A stretch of 51,396 nucleotides of DNA from Streptomyces ureilyticus (GTDB taxonomy: Bacteria; Actinomycetota; Actinomycetes; Streptomycetales; Streptomycetaceae): contig NZ_JAAKZX010000049.1 of NCBI RefSeq assembly GCF_011045025.1, forward strand, positions 1-51,396, in the 5' to 3' direction. Below, in pieces: positions 50,948-51,396 of this stretch; the first letter of the stretch is position 1; each line of letters starts with the position of its first letter. The position numbers and the translations under genes are program-made. The notes below the pieces were generated by a model. That model saw only the letters and a list, made by a program, of their open reading frames with translations. It made no database searches and had not been told where the DNA came from.

Positions 50948-51396
50948 ATGGCCGACCACGCAACCCACGACGCCCAGGCTCGCGCCAGCCTGCACTTGCT
51001 GGTGCGGGACATCGAGCGGGTCCGCCGGCAGGTGGACGCACTGCGCACGCTCACCGCCCAGTTGGGCAACGTCTACCGCCCGCGCCGCTCCGGCCCGTCC
51101 ACAGGCTTCGTCGTCTACGGACGCGCCCCCGCCCCGACCGTCCGCCTCGCCCAGGAGCTGCGGGACAGTGTCGAAACCCTGGTCACCGCCGCCGTGGACT
51201 TCGATCGCTCACTGGGTTTCTCGTGGGACGCGGTGGGCTCCGCACTCGGAGTCACCAAACAGGCGGTACACCGCCGTTACGGCGCACGCCGCGCCGCCGC
51301 CCAGGCCGCCGCCGAGGCCGAGCGCGCCACGGAACCATCGGGCTCCCGCACGGCCCCCGTCAACGCAGGGGTGCCCACGGTCCCCGCGGCCCGCTC
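50948..51396 (+). CDS. Small HTH-containing protein (partial, runs off window)
   Basis: 149 codons are readable from the ATG at 50948 with no stop. The first half is helical and charged (SLHLLVRDIERVRRQVDALRTLTAQL). An HTH-like stretch follows, SLGFSWDAVGSALGVTKQAVHRRYG, and then an Ala/Glu-rich C-terminus. The HTH resembles those of short conserved actinobacterial DNA-binding proteins. The function is unknown; it is divergent from fmt. Confidence 0.72.
   Translation, partial: MADHATHDAQARASLHLLVRDIERVRRQVDALRTLTAQLGNVYRPRRSGPSTGFVVYGRAPAPTVRLAQELRDSVETLVTAAVDFDRSLGFSWDAVGSALGVTKQAVHRRYGARRAAAQAAAEAERATEPSGSRTAPVNAGVPTVPAAR

Noticed and set aside
50596..51069. A minus-strand 157-codon frame upstream of fmt
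   Set aside because: It is low-complexity Arg/Ser/Cys sequence and overlaps the better-supported HTH gene on the plus strand.

Overview
The window is a high-GC actinobacterial chromosome segment, almost certainly Streptomyces: GTG starts are frequent, third positions are GC-rich, many genes overlap by 4 nt, and Streptomyces-type families are present (SARP regulator, DUF6059, DUF5995, actinorhodin-type PKS proteins). Housekeeping or generally conserved genes flank a secondary-metabolite cluster of about 30 kb (roughly 11.7-42.4 kb). No tRNA, rRNA, insertion sequence or CRISPR array was seen.

Left flank (1-11.6 kb): a ROK regulator (cut by the window edge) divergent from an MFS transporter with a palindromic operator between them; a secreted or anchored GH6 cellulase; a DUF5995 protein; an LLM-class F420-dependent oxidoreductase; a lysine 2-monooxygenase/5-aminovaleramidase pair (davB/davA-like); a second MFS transporter; an Lrp/AsnC regulator; and guaB1.

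Cluster (11.7-42.4 kb). (i) Minus strand 11.7-18.7 kb: KS-alpha, chain-length factor, ACP, a discrete acyltransferase with a degenerate KS remnant, a DUF6059 protein, an acyl-CoA carboxylase beta subunit, plus the SARP regulator at 18.8-19.6 kb. (ii) Plus strand 19.8-24.6 kb: a RiPP precursor with four tandem copies of VTSSCNFTHGPIP, a translationally coupled fused RRE/E1-like/YcaO cyclodehydratase, then a histidine kinase and a LuxR-type response regulator. (iii) Minus strand 24.5-30.3 kb: carboxylase epsilon subunit, fatty-acyl-AMP-ligase-like enzyme, acyl-CoA dehydrogenase, an ACP-AT fusion whose AT has lost its catalytic residues, and a phosphopantetheinyl transferase. (iv) Minus strand 30.4-39.4 kb: alpha-methylacyl-CoA racemase-like protein, sugar aminotransferase, RmlA, RmlB, citramalate synthase-like enzyme, DpsC-like KSIII with a Ser nucleophile, didomain aromatase/cyclase and a double-ABM monooxygenase. 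(v) Plus strand 39.6-41.8 kb: ActIII-like ketoreductase, flavin reductase and ActIV-like cyclase; a SnoaL-like protein converges on them.

Together the polyketide genes predict a C9-reduced, act-type cyclised aromatic polyketide started by a non-acetate acyl group (inference). Citramalate synthase, racemase, KSIII, AT and the FAAL/ACAD/ACP set are plausible starter-supply parts. The RiPP module lies inside the polyketide genes under an adjacent SARP and with its own two-component system. Whether it makes a separate peptide, a peptide-polyketide hybrid or a signal cannot be decided from sequence. This RiPP/type II PKS arrangement is the most interesting part of the window; I do not recognise it as a described pathway.

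Right flank (42.4-51.4 kb): a barstar-like protein, SorC-type sugar-binding regulator, rpe, an MMPL transporter, a TylF/MycF-family methyltransferase, rsmB, fmt, and a partial gene for a small HTH-containing protein.
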